A stretch of DNA of 64,000 nt from Henricia sp. BOLD:AAB3569 (lineage: Eukaryota; Echinodermata; Asteroidea; Spinulosida; Echinasteridae), in assembly GCA_037783545.1 (NCBI GenBank), contig JBBELK010001083.1, positions 388,956-452,955 of the forward strand, written 5' to 3'. Positions 21,069 to 31,236 of this stretch are shown piece by piece; the first letter of the stretch is position 1, and every line of letters starts with the position of its first letter. Below the pieces are notes generated by a model. That model searched no databases and was not told where the DNA came from. It worked only from the letters and a program-made list of their open reading frames with translations. The position numbers and the translations under genes are program-made.

Positions 21069-22534
21069 TAACATGAATCTAGGTCACAACATATGAACAA
21101 TCTAACTGTTTCTTTTAAGTGAAAAAATGTATTTAAAGCAGTTTTTGAGGACAAAAATTAAGAAACAATAGTTGGTCTGGTAACGTTCCTCAGTTTGTAT
21201 GTTTCGTAATAGTAGATGCGTAGTAATACGACCACTTGCAAGCAGACACGGCGTCTCAGAAACTAGTCTGGTAACCTACATGTTTCGAAATAGTAGGTGC
21301 ATGGTAATCACGACTAATTGCGAGCACACGGCAGTGTCTAAATCAGGTGCTCGCTTGAGGAAAACGCTCTTATTTCTATGAGGATGGTCGAATTTTGTAA
21401 TAAGCACATTGACAATACAAGAAGTATACATGTGTAAAAAAATAATTTAAAAAGTGGAAAAATTTAAGATATTTTTTCATTTGTTGTTTTTGGCATAAAC
21501 CTTATTATCATCTCCATATTATATAATTTATTTATCAACACAAGCAAAAAATAACAATTATTACAAACCAATTTACAAGAAGGAATAACAGGTAGGGCAG
21601 TTGTTTGACCACTAACTATAAACAAAATCCCCGAAATGTGAAAAAAACATGTCTGTTTCGTTTATAATGCCTAATTTTTAGCAGACGACGAGAAATATTT
21701 CGTCTGCTATACAGGTATATACAGACGAAATAACGCCCTCAATGTAATGATTAAAAAACGTTTCATTCGAAAATATTAGATTTTCAGTATGTTAATGAGT
21801 GGTTTTGTATACACCAGCCAGTGCTAGTTAGGCACATTTAGCGGTAAATTGACCGGACTATCTCTGCGTCTGTTACGTCTATATGGAGACCGGGCTTAAC
21901 TAAATTTGCTCCGTTCATCGGATAGGATTTAAGGCTGTAGTTCCACTATGTTGTGCATAACACACTTAAAAATCACAGAGGACGTTTTCGCAAGGTAAAG
22001 AAGCTATAAGCACTTTACACAAAATATTAGATGCGTATATGTGAGCTCAGAAACGGCCTCTGATGTTCTTAGCTGTGACAGACAACACTATACAGTTTCA
22101 TCAGGCCAACTTTGTTTAATTATATTTATTGCAGACAGAAAGAAAAACCCGTAACATATGGTACGATGGCTTGTATTCCAGTGTCTTGTCAAAATACGAT
22201 CTATCTCGCGCCTCAAAATGTTTTCACTTTATCTGAAACTAAAATGGTCATACACAGATGTTTGAGTAGCTTGACTCCTTAACAGTTGTCAGATATGATT
22301 ACCTCGGCACTTTACTGCAGGCCAAATGGCATGTTTACAACAGGATCATTGTGCACGTTTGAACCATTAGGCGTAATCGAAACTCCGAGTAGAACTGCGT
22401 TCTCGGGGTGACAGTTACGTGAAAGAGCAATTACGAGTGTATGGGTTGAATCTTTGTTTTTCTTTAAAATATTTGGAAGTTGGCGTAGCTCTGGCTGTTG
22501 AGAAAATATTGCCTCAAAATTTCAGTGAAAATGA

Positions 22535-22539
22535 TATAT

Positions 22540-22602
<63 letters not shown>

Positions 22603-22752
22603 CCACATCCAACAGCGGAGAGACAGGAATGGGAGCAAGAGTGGTTGAGTGCCTTGCTCAAGGGCACAGGTGCCACAACTTGTCGCGGCCCGGAATCGAA
22701 CCTACATTTTAGTACTAGCACAGGAACTTAAGTTCGACGCACTAGACCGCTC
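22535..22752 (-). mobile_element. tRNA-derived SINE with (ATTT)n tail, unit 2 only
   Basis: Minus strand: tRNA-Leu-like head (GAGCGGTCTAGTGCG ... GGTTCGATTCCGGG), body with GCACCTGTGCCCTTGAGCAA, and an (AAAT)n tail at 22537-22601. Unit 3 has 12 bases (GCTCCAGCATAT) in place of the insert, and unit 1 has a related GCTCCA word, so the insertion removed about 12 bp and left no clear duplication. Confidence 0.8.
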
Positions 22753-23376
22753 AGTAATCCTATCATGTTTTAGGCCGTTGTTTTTCTCCGGTACTGTCAA
22801 AAACATGCAGTTAACTTACTAAAGTTGCGAGTAAATTACTGGTAGCCAGCTAAATCACGTCCAACTGGAGCCATCCATTATTTGCCAGCCATCTTTGTTC
22901 ACGAGTGTTCTTCATCCACTCCCCACTAAACGGGGAGATAGAATCTTAAGTCCAAGTCGGACGAGAAGCCGTTCAGCTGCCGTCCTCTCTCGTGAGGTCT
23001 GAACGGGACCACTCTGGACTACGCTGGATCAGCTCGTAAGCAACTCTGCCGTGTTCTGGAAAGGACGGATGGGAGCCGAGTGTTTTGAACTGTTCAAAAC
23101 ACTCGGGAGGAAGGCCGAAAAACGTGAATCAAAGATGCTCAGAACGATAAGAAGTCAGTAGTCCAACACGAAATGGAAAACAGTTTGATAGATCGTGAGA
23201 TAGATCGTAGTTTAACAAGACAAAAATATCCACCATGAAAGAAACGTATGAAATGCATTTTACAAGAAATACAAGCTGTCGGTCCATTGGGCAAAGTTTT
23301 CCTGATAAAACTATACAGTCAGTTAGGAACAATCAGTGAGGAACAACTGCACTACCGTGATTCGAGACCACCAGTT

Positions 23377-23453
23377 GGCTTCATAGCTCAATAATTTGGT
23401 AGGGCGTCTGTACGTTAAGCAGAAGGTCCGCGGTTCGAATCCCGGTGGAGCCA
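23377..23453 (+). repeat. tRNA-like sequence (SINE head or tRNA pseudogene)
   Basis: 77 nt. The acceptor arms GGCTTCA/TGGAGCC pair over 7 bp with one G-T, the D arm GCTC/GGGC pairs, and TCTGT/GCAGA closes a 7-nt loop ACGTTAA with GTT in the anticodon position. The T arm (CGCGG TTCGAAT CCCGG) has two mismatches and base 33 is C rather than T, so it is probably not a working tRNA. The copy at 42385 has GTG in the anticodon position. Confidence 0.6.
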
Positions 23454-23655
23454 ATTTGCTTTTCACCTCATCCAGATTTCCCAAACTCGATCATGTACAT
23501 TTGTTCACATTTGTATCAAATTAATTCACCTCGGCGGGTTATAATCACTTATTTAAAACTAGCAGCAGTCTGAAGACCACAGCCGAAGACGCCGCCCGCC
23601 CCCCGAACCCCCACCCCCTCAATCATACAGATGGCTATTGCTTGAGTCAATGTTA

Positions 23656-23807
23656 AGCGGGCCTCCCACTGTGCGATTTTTGCCACGAATTAGGTGCGAT
23701 TAGGTACTATTTGTTACGATTGTGTATAGACTCTGTACACAATCGTACCAAATCGTAGCTAATCGTTGGAAATTCGTGACAAAAAATCGCACAGTGGGAG
23801 GCCCGAT
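23656..23807. mobile_element. MITE-A with TTA duplication
   Basis: AGCGGGCCTCCC ... GGGAGGCCCGAT, flanked by TTA at 23653-23655 and 23808-23810. Its unit 3 counterpart is 43062-43213. Confidence 0.85.
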
Positions 23808-24232
23808 TTATACATCAAACATGCTTCTGGTCGTGCTTGCGAAAACGATCGGTCCGACATGACACTCACTCCATTGGGTGGTCCTTTGATGTGCGGCTCA
23901 CTTCCGACTCTCTCGCGCAGCCAACCTGGTGGCGCGGAATGTAGGGCGGGTCCACAAAAGACCATTCCATTTTGAATATAGGGGCGTTGTTTACTCTTTG
24001 GGGCGCCGCGAGATAAGTTAATTTAGTTGTCCACTTTTGGCGCGCCGCGTGTCGTCAAAGTAAATTCCAAATTTCTGCTAGCAGAAAATTGGGGTTTTTG
24101 AAAATACTCTTTGCGATACCAAAAAACCTGAGAATCTACTAGCATAAAATGAGAAATTAGGGTTGTCACTTTGACGCTCCATACATTGGCGCGACATGGT
24201 TAGCAAGGTTTGACAACTCGTGTCTTCTGTTA

Positions 24233-24418
24233 AGCCTGGTTTCCATATGATCGTAACGCGGGCACGCAGACTAGACGCAAACAACCGCAACGCAAACACT
24301 GACGGAAACAGTCGGCAAAGTTAAACTTGGTTCAACTTTGCCGACTGTCTGCGTTACTGTTTGCGTTGGTAGTTTGCGGCACTCTCTGCGTATGTTACGT
24401 CTATATGGAAACCGGGCT
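24233..24418. mobile_element. Short TE-B derivative, 186 bp
   Basis: AGCCTGGTTTCCATAT ... ATATGGAAACCGGGCT, TTA at 24230-24232 and 24419-24421. The related empty site CTGTTACATTCC is at 20461-20472. It contains only the two ends of the 1-kb TE-B. Confidence 0.9.
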
Positions 24419-24593
24419 TTACAATCCAGATAGGAGGTAACATGACTACAACCCACTCCATATGCCACGTGGCAACATGATTTATATGTTACTGTCTCGC
24501 AAACGTGTGGGTAGGGAGAGGCGGGGTGGTGGAGGGCATCTACCGTGTGGGCTCGATCCAAATGGTACTTGCGCTATTGCGCAAAGTGCGTAA

Positions 24594-25605
24594 AGCCTAG
24601 TTTCCATATAATCGTAACGCGCGCGCGCAGACGAGACGCAAACAAAGGCAACGCAAACACTGACGGAAACAATCGAAAGGTTAAACTTGGTTCAGTCAAC
24701 TTTGCCGACTGTCTACGTTAAGCGGGCCTCCTACTGTTTCTTTTAAGTGGAAAGGTGTTTTTGAAACGTTCCTCAGTCTGTATGTTTCGTAACAGTGGAT
24801 GCGTAGTAATACGACCACTTCCGAGCAGACGATGGCGTCTCAGAAACTAGTCTGGTAACGTACTTCAAGCTACATGTTTCGAAATAGGCCTAGTAGGTGC
24901 ATGGTAATCACGATTAATTGCGTGCACACGGCAGTGTCTAAATCAGGTGCTCGCTTAACAAAAACGCTCTTGTTTCAATGAGGATGGTCGAATTTTGGGA
25001 TTTCTTTTTGTAATAAGTACATTGACAATACAAGAAGTGTAAGAAAAAAATTGAAAAAGTGGAAAAATCTAAGATATTTTTCCCTTTGTTGTTTTTGGCA
25101 TGGACCTTATTACCATCTCCATATTATATAATTTTTGTATCCACACAAGCAAAAAATAACAATTATTACAAACCAATTTACAAGAAGGAATAACAGGTAG
25201 GGCAGTTGTTTGACCACTAACTATAAACAAGATCCCCGAAATGTGAAAAAACATGTCTGTTTCGTTTATAATGCCTCAATTTTAGCAGACGACGAGAAAT
25301 ATTTCGTCTGCTACGAGTAGTCGTAGCAGTCGTTTCCCGAAGATTATAACATAATATGCACGGATTCCTGATAGGTAACGGACGAAATAACGCCCTCAAT
25401 GTAATTATTAAAGTTACCGCGAAAAAAAAATCACATTTTAACTCATTCGAAAATATTAGATTTTCAGTATGTTAATGAGTGATTTTGTATACACCAGCCA
25501 GTGTTGGAATGCAATATATTGCAATTAGTTCTAGTTCAGGCACAATTTACCCGTGAATTTACCGGACTATCTCTGCGTTTGTTACGTCTATATGGAAACC
25601 GGGCT
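24594..25605. mobile_element. TE-B, 1012 bp, TAA duplication
   Basis: AGCCTAGTTTCCATATA ... TATATGGAAACCGGGCT, flanked by TAA at 24591-24593 and 25606-25608. A related empty site (GTGCGTAACTAAA) is present in reverse orientation near 26615-26630. A remnant MITE-A left end lies at about 24725. No transposase ORF. Confidence 0.85.
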
Positions 25606-25705
25606 TAACTAAATTTGCTCCGTTCATCGGATAGGATTTAAGGCTGTAGTTCCACTATGTTGTGCATAACACACTTAAAAATCACAGAGCACGTTTTCGC
25701 AAGGT

Positions 25706-26277
25706 TCGTCCATAAAGTACGTACGCATGAGATGCCGACTTTTTAGACACCCCCCCCCCCCCCACCCCCCTGTACGCATGGCGTACGCAGTGGCTCCAAC
25801 CCCACCCCCCCCCCCCCCCCCCCCCATCCCCCCCCCCCCCCCACCCCCTGTACGCATACGCATTCCTCAGCATTGGTAAAAATGGTTTAGTACTACATGT
25901 ATAGTGCTATATACTACTACGTGTAGTACGATTCGCATGTCGCCACCTAAGTCTGAAATAAATGACAAAATGTATAGATTTCTTTTGTTTACTTAAAATG
26001 ACACATCAAGCATCATTCAACTGGGGATTTAATGGGAAAACCTAATTTGAGGAGTGAGAAAAATGTGAGATGTGTGAGAAAAATGTGTGGCCTATCTAAT
26101 ATATTTCGTACATTTCTGAATCCATGGTCAACTTGTCCATCCTTTCCCGATTTACTAAAAAGACATTTTCGGTTTGCGTACATACGCATTGGCTTGGACC
26201 CCCCTCCCCCTGTACGCATGGTGTACGCAATGTCAACAACCCCCACCCCCCTCCGTGCGTACGTACTTTATGGACGG
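25706..26277. mobile_element. TE-F, complete, with poly-C subterminal tracts
   Basis: Exact 20-bp TIRs GTCCATAAAGTACGTACGCA (25708-25727 and complement 26256-26275). Poly-C runs next to repeated GTACGCATGG and CGTACGCA words near both ends. Related empty site GCAAGGTAAAGAAGC at 21997 and near 41207. Exact ends and duplication are unclear. The glycine-rich minus-strand frames come from the C runs. Confidence 0.75.
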
Positions 26278-27244
26278 CCCCAAGAAGCTATAAGCACTTT
26301 ACACAAAATATTAGATGCGTATATGTGTGCTCGGAAACGGCCTCTGATGTTTTTAGCTGTGACAGACAACACTACACAGTTGTTTGAGTAGTTGTCAGAT
26401 ATGATTACCTCGGCACTTTACTGCAGGCCAAATGGCATGTTTACAACAGGATCATTGTGCTCGTTTGAACCAATGGGCATGGTAATCGAAACTCCCGAGT
26501 AGAACGGCGTTCTCGGGGTGACAGTTACGTGAAAGAGCATACGTGAGAGAGTGCATGGGTTGAATCTTTTTTTTTCTTCAACATACTGGACTACAGCTTT
26601 AAGAACGGAACAAGTTTAGTTACGCACTTTGCGCAATAGCGCAGGTACTAGCAGGAGTCTGAAGACCACAGCCGAAGACGCCCACCCCCTCAAAGTTTGC
26701 GAGACAGCCCATAAACCACATACAGTAACTCGATCGTTGCCACGTGGCAATAATGGAGTGGGTTGCAATCAATATCATGTATAATAAGACTACGCATACC
26801 CTATATCTGGAATGTAACAGAAGACATGAGCTGTCAAACCTTGTCAACCATGTCGCGGCAATGCCTCCATCCATTATCTTCACGTTCCTCAACAGTTTGT
26901 TATGTCCACGAAGAATAAGCGAGATTATTTTAGTAATTTCTATAGTGACTAAAATTTGTTTATAGGCCTACTTCTTTGCTCTGCAGTTTGCCGGAAACTT
27001 TTATTATGAAGAATTAGTGGCAAACGTGTACGGTATTTATACCGTTCATCATGTTTTACGACCTTTTGCACAAAACATATGAGACTAAACATATTTTTTT
27101 CTCACTCGAAAATGTGGGTATCTCCATCAAATTTGCACTTACCGATGCTTGATGAGTCATTTCAAAAAAAGAAAAACATTCTGATCAACTTCTCAACCCT
27201 CAGTACCATTTATTATTAATGTTAACTTGTTATTAATTTTTCAG
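26278..27244. other. Module C, right part
   Basis: Duplicated in unit 3 (45673-46800) and, to about 26990, in unit 1 (2340-4190). It includes CTTTGCGCAATAGCGCAGG, an inverted relative of the TE-B target region. No gene recognised; the open frames at 26620-26892 and 26744-26965 recur only with the duplication. Confidence 0.6.
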
Positions 27245-27731
27245 TTCAACAGTGATGCGGACAAGGCACCAACCACCAGGTGCATTAGGGGTCAGGAAGT
27301 GAAGATTTCACTTACCTGAACAGTGATTGGATCAAAACTGTCAAGGAGCGAAGACCTCAGATGCAGCACATATTGTCCCAACCTGTACCTACATTTGAGG
27401 CTTGAGGATAAACAGGATGACATCGCCGGTGAACACAAACGTATGAGCAAGCGTCAAATGCCAACCAGGTATTCATCAAGTGATCTACAACACTTGTTTT
27501 AACGTCTAAATTTTTTTAACGTCTGTATTCTAAGCATCGATTTTGAAGAATGTAGATATGGATATTAAATAATGACAACAATTTTTTTTTGTTAGTAAAT
27601 TATTTTTCTTTCCTAGATCATTCTCTCGAAGAGGTGTATTTGGCATTTGGAAGAGAGCAGCCAACCCATGTCTACTCATTCTCAATAGGAGATGGACCCG
27701 CGAAGGTGAAAGTCGTTCCCAAATGGCATGA
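27245..27731 (+). pseudogene. Two exon-like blocks, unit 2 copy
   Basis: Block 1 (27245-27468) follows TTTTTCAG and ends at CAG before GTATTC. It is open in one frame except for one TGA after 24 codons. Block 2 starts at 27617 after TTTCCTAG. Joined in phase, it runs 37 further codons to TGA at 27729. In another frame block 2 stays open to 27769 and reads more protein-like (…EEVYLAFGREQPTHVYSF…). AATAAA lies at 28015. The domain is not recognised. Unit 3 copies differ at amino-acid-changing sites, arguing against function. Confidence 0.3.
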
Positions 27732-27771
27732 AGGTGATACCCACCAGCAGCAACTTCAAGACATTACGTGA

Positions 27772-28683
27772 CTGGAAACCTTTAAAATAAGGAACAGCAG
27801 CATTACATAAGTGTTACAGTACAAGTAATTAATTGTATTTCCTTGTTATCTACACTACTTGACTCGCATTCTTGTCATTCCATTCCTTCATTGTGTGTAT
27901 TATGCAATCAGTTCATTTCTCCATTGTATGTGTTGTGCAATCACCTACAGGTACAATACGTTCTAAAGAAATCACTGAATTGTCATAACAATGCTTTGCG
28001 GGTTGAAGCTGTTTAATAAAGTGTTAAATAATTTGGAACATGTTTTATTTCCCCACAATTACAGTCGTAGTAATATGTTGATGATGCATGAAAGGTAAAC
28101 AAATATTTTCCAAACTTAAAACACCTTAAGTTAGCAGTTTTCTTCCACAAAGATACCATATCATGTGATTGTTACCTTGCTATCAACACTTTTAGTTTCC
28201 TTTTTCATTGTCTGTTCGTAAAGTAAAATTTTGGGGCTTTAAAGATAATGAAGACTTTGATGACGACTGACATTGCAAAAGATGAGGACAGCAGTGATGG
28301 TGCAATGAAGTATTGAAAAAAAGGGAAAAACTTTCTGAACTCCAGGGGCCAATTTCATGGCGCTATTGGCACGAAACATTACTTAGCACATGATTTATCT
28401 GCTTTATATTGCAAAAGTTGGTTGCCTGACAAAATATTGTGATATGTATTTACATGTGCACTAAAATGTTGATACTGTTTTTAAGCACAATTTGAAAATA
28501 CAAATGTAGCTGGTTCCTCATCTTACAAAGTAATTCATTAATAAAATCTGTGCTCGGCAAATTTGTGCTAAACAGCGCCAGGTACAAAGTTCATGGAGCT
28601 TTCCAGTACAGAAATGTGCTCAACACAAAGTTTATTTACTTTTCAAAATTTTTTCCAGCCAAATCCATGTGTGATTTTGTATA
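27772..28683. other. Possible 3' flank with AATAAA; otherwise unassigned
   Basis: AATAAA at 28015-28020. AT-rich, no ORF. Absent from unit 1, present in unit 3. Confidence 0.4.
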
Positions 28684-28993
28684 AAGGGGAGTAATTCACA
28701 CTATCGCGGAAAAATCACACTGTTCCATTGGTTTGTACACAAACTGGTTTGCCGCTTGTGCGCGGCCTATCGCGACGCGCAAAACGTTTTGAGCTGGGTC
28801 AAAGTTCAAATTTGTTGAACTTTGACCGCGGTGCGCTGACCTTTCCAACGCGCAGCCAATGAGGTATCAGAGAAGCCCCAAGTTACCAGAGTGGAATTTT
28901 CTATTTCGGGAATAATCGGCGATTGGGAGCTCATGCAATGCGGTGAGCGCAGCGCGAAAGTGTGATTTTTCCGCGATAGTGTGTATCCGCCTT
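28684..28993. mobile_element. MITE-C, 310 bp
   Basis: The inverted ends share CACACTATCGCGGAAAAATCACACT near each terminus, with outer AAGG/CCTT next to TA on both sides. The interior has TTCAAATTTGTTGAA (a short palindrome) and is GC-richer. Copies at 48240-48549 and 59385-59664. Confidence 0.8.
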
Positions 28994-29693
28994 TACGATT
29001 GACTTGTATCCAGGTACTTTAACCTCACAAAACGTCCCAAATTGTTTCATAAATTGTAAATTTTGAGGTTCAGAATGTTTCGATTTACTGATTTAATTTT
29101 CGGTTTGTGGAAATAAAGCAAATAAAATCCATGGGCTTTCCCATTCAGTGGCACGTCCGTTCCGATTGACTTTTGTTTAGATGTGGAGCGGGAACCAGTC
29201 TAGCGCCGTATTCGAAAGGACGGATCACGTAATATATGGACGGGGGCGGCCGATTTTAGCAGGGATTACACACTACGAACAAACGCAACAAATATTAATA
29301 TTTTCAAACAGGAAGAATTTATTCCTCTCCCAACACGGTTGTAAAACATTCAAATGCAGTTTCAATGGGTATATGATGCATTTTAATATTGGCGGCGTAC
29401 TTGAACGTTCATAAAATCCCTGCATACCCTACAAATAATGGTACGATCCGTCGCGCAATGACACTCGAGAGCCTTGTCAACTGGGCGCGCGGCGAAGCAC
29501 TCATTGCTATTCCGATAAGAAGAAAGTAGTTTAAAGATATATACAAAAACCAGAAAAAACGTAAAAAATACCCTTACATTTTCTTTTTAACATCGATATA
29601 TGTTTTTACCAATCAATAAGGATTCTTACTGTGTAGCTCTGGTTAAGTATTTTGGGTGTTACACGGACGAGGAAATTCCGACTGACCTAATTC
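28994..29693. other. Unassigned, duplicated in unit 3
   Basis: The open frame at 29181-29414 begins in GGAACCAGTCTAGCGCC and shows no domain; its unit 3 version has a 12-18 base deletion. No other signal seen. Confidence 0.4.
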
Positions 29694-30161
29694 TATAGAC
29701 TTGTGTTTACTATATACATTTCTCAGAAAACCTGCTTAGAAGCTAATTTGAATATTCATGAGACTATGTCATTGGAAAGCAGCCAATATCACAAGAGCTT
29801 ATTGTTGCGGTATGATGTAATGGTAGTACAGTCTATTGTTGGTAGCTGGGGAAATTCCCTTGTATTGCTTTTTTTCTGAGAAGAGTTAAGACTCGGAGTT
29901 TCTAGATTTTTCTTTGGAAAATTACATAATCTTTCAAGAGTATGTAAAGTGGGCACTTAGATAGTATTGTCAGCACTTAATGTTTAGAAGGAGGACGTTG
30001 TTGTGATTATTATCGACGCGGGATTTGTCGACGGCGTTTTGATTGAGCCTTCAACGAAAGGATTTTCTGTCCACGTGTGCCGGACGTTACCCGTGCATTA
30101 ATTGTTTCTTCGTGCGATCCGTTGTTTCTTGAGAGAAAGAGACCGTGTTAATCTTGGCTAA

Positions 30162-30312
30162 AGCGGGCCTCCCACTGTGCGATTTTTGCCACGAATTTCC
30201 TACGAATTGGTACGATTATCGGAGACTGCCTATAGACTCCACACACAATCGTACCAAATCGTACTCAATCGTGGGAAATTCGTGGCAAAAATTGCACAGT
30301 GGGAGGCCCGCT
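30162..30312. mobile_element. MITE-A, 151 bp, exact empty site known
   Basis: AGCGGGCCTCCC ... GGGAGGCCCGCT, flanked by TAA at 30159-30161 and 30313-30315. Unit 1 has the uninterrupted TTGGCTAAGGAGTGC at about 4668. The 3-bp TAA duplication is typical of PIF/Harbinger elements. Confidence 0.95.
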
Positions 30313-30882
30313 TAAGGAGTGCTCATCGCTGGATTTCTCGGGACAGAGACTTAAAGAGCAGTTCGTCTTGTTGTCGTCTCGTCGTGGCCGGGAACTTTTC
30401 TCAGCATATTGCAGCGCCAAGAATCGTGATCGCCAAATTTTGTGAGTGGAGCCGCCGTTCTTCTAAGCCGTCAAGTCCTCACCTTAGTTTTCGTAAGATC
30501 TTGTCTTTACATTTCGTATAAGATCTTTCTTTAAGTGCTCACAACAAATTAACCTTACTTAATCACTGTGCATTTATTTTTGATTCTCAGATCATAACAT
30601 AAATCATTGTTTCTTTGTTCTTACATCATAGTGTGATCTTGTTTGACTCCTTTGTTGCGTTTGGCGAGTTTCAATTTATTTTCTTGTTATAGTCTGGAAC
30701 TTTCCGGACCGTAACAACTTGGCTACTATCCACCAGGAACTAATAAAAATCGGTCCAGAATTAGCTTGTCGTTGCCGTCTGTAGATCGCTGCTTGAAGAG
30801 TCGTTTAGAACTAGAAAACAGCTATAAGAATCCTCACATTTACACACTGTTCAACACATTCTGATCAACAACCAAGTATGCA

Positions 30883-30907
30883 ATGTCTTTGCTGCTTGTC
30901 GCTTTGG
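30883..30907 (+). pseudogene. Signal-peptide-like first exon, copy 2
   Basis: Same MSLLLVAL plus one base and donor GTAAGC as at 5245-5269, with upstream TATA-like words. No compatible second exon seen in module B. Confidence 0.35.
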
Positions 30908-31236
30908 GTAAGCATAGGTTAAAAACTTGATTCATTCAAATTCATATCCGGTTAAAGGTACACACCGGCCTACTGTTTACATGATTTAGTGATGTAGCAG
31001 CATTGACAATACTTTTTTGATGGTCGTTGTGAATAAAAGATCATCCAAATATCCTGTAATTTACTAAAGAAGTGCAAAATTAACAAAAACGGTCAAAAGA
31101 CGGGTTATACGCTTTACCAGCCGTTGCAACTACGCGCGTACCTCACGACTTTGTCACAAACGATTCGCTCTTCTCCTGCTCAGGATATCTCAAATTTTCT
31201 GCTCACGATTTTACTGGACAGCTTGACGACTGAATA

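Larger units (their letters stand above)
20646..21896. mobile_element. TE-B, complete, with nested insertions
   Basis: Ends AGCCTAGTTTCCATATA and TATATGGAGACCGGGCT, flanked by TAA at 20643-20645 and 21897-21899. The 3-bp duplication and ends suggest a PIF/Harbinger-type non-autonomous element. It contains a MITE-A (20707-21068) that in turn contains MITE-G (20854-21050). No ORF of note; the 123-codon frame at 20673-21044 crosses three element boundaries. Confidence 0.8.
29694..31236 (+). repeat. Module A, copy 2
   Basis: Matches 4207-5597 apart from the MITE-A insertion at 30162-30312. The 114-codon frame at 30177-30521 is a read-through from the MITE into module A. Confidence 0.85.

Noticed and set aside
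23377-23453. Functional tRNA gene
   Set aside because: T-stem mismatches, C at position 33 and an anticodon that differs between duplicate copies indicate a pseudogene or SINE head.
23759-23975. Overlapping frames on both strands conserved between 23759-23975 and 43165-43381
   Set aside because: They start inside MITE-A and are identical because the DNA is a recent duplicate; not evidence of selection.
30177-30521. 114-codon ORF at 30177-30521
   Set aside because: It reads from MITE-A into module A; the unit 1 allele without the MITE lacks the first half.
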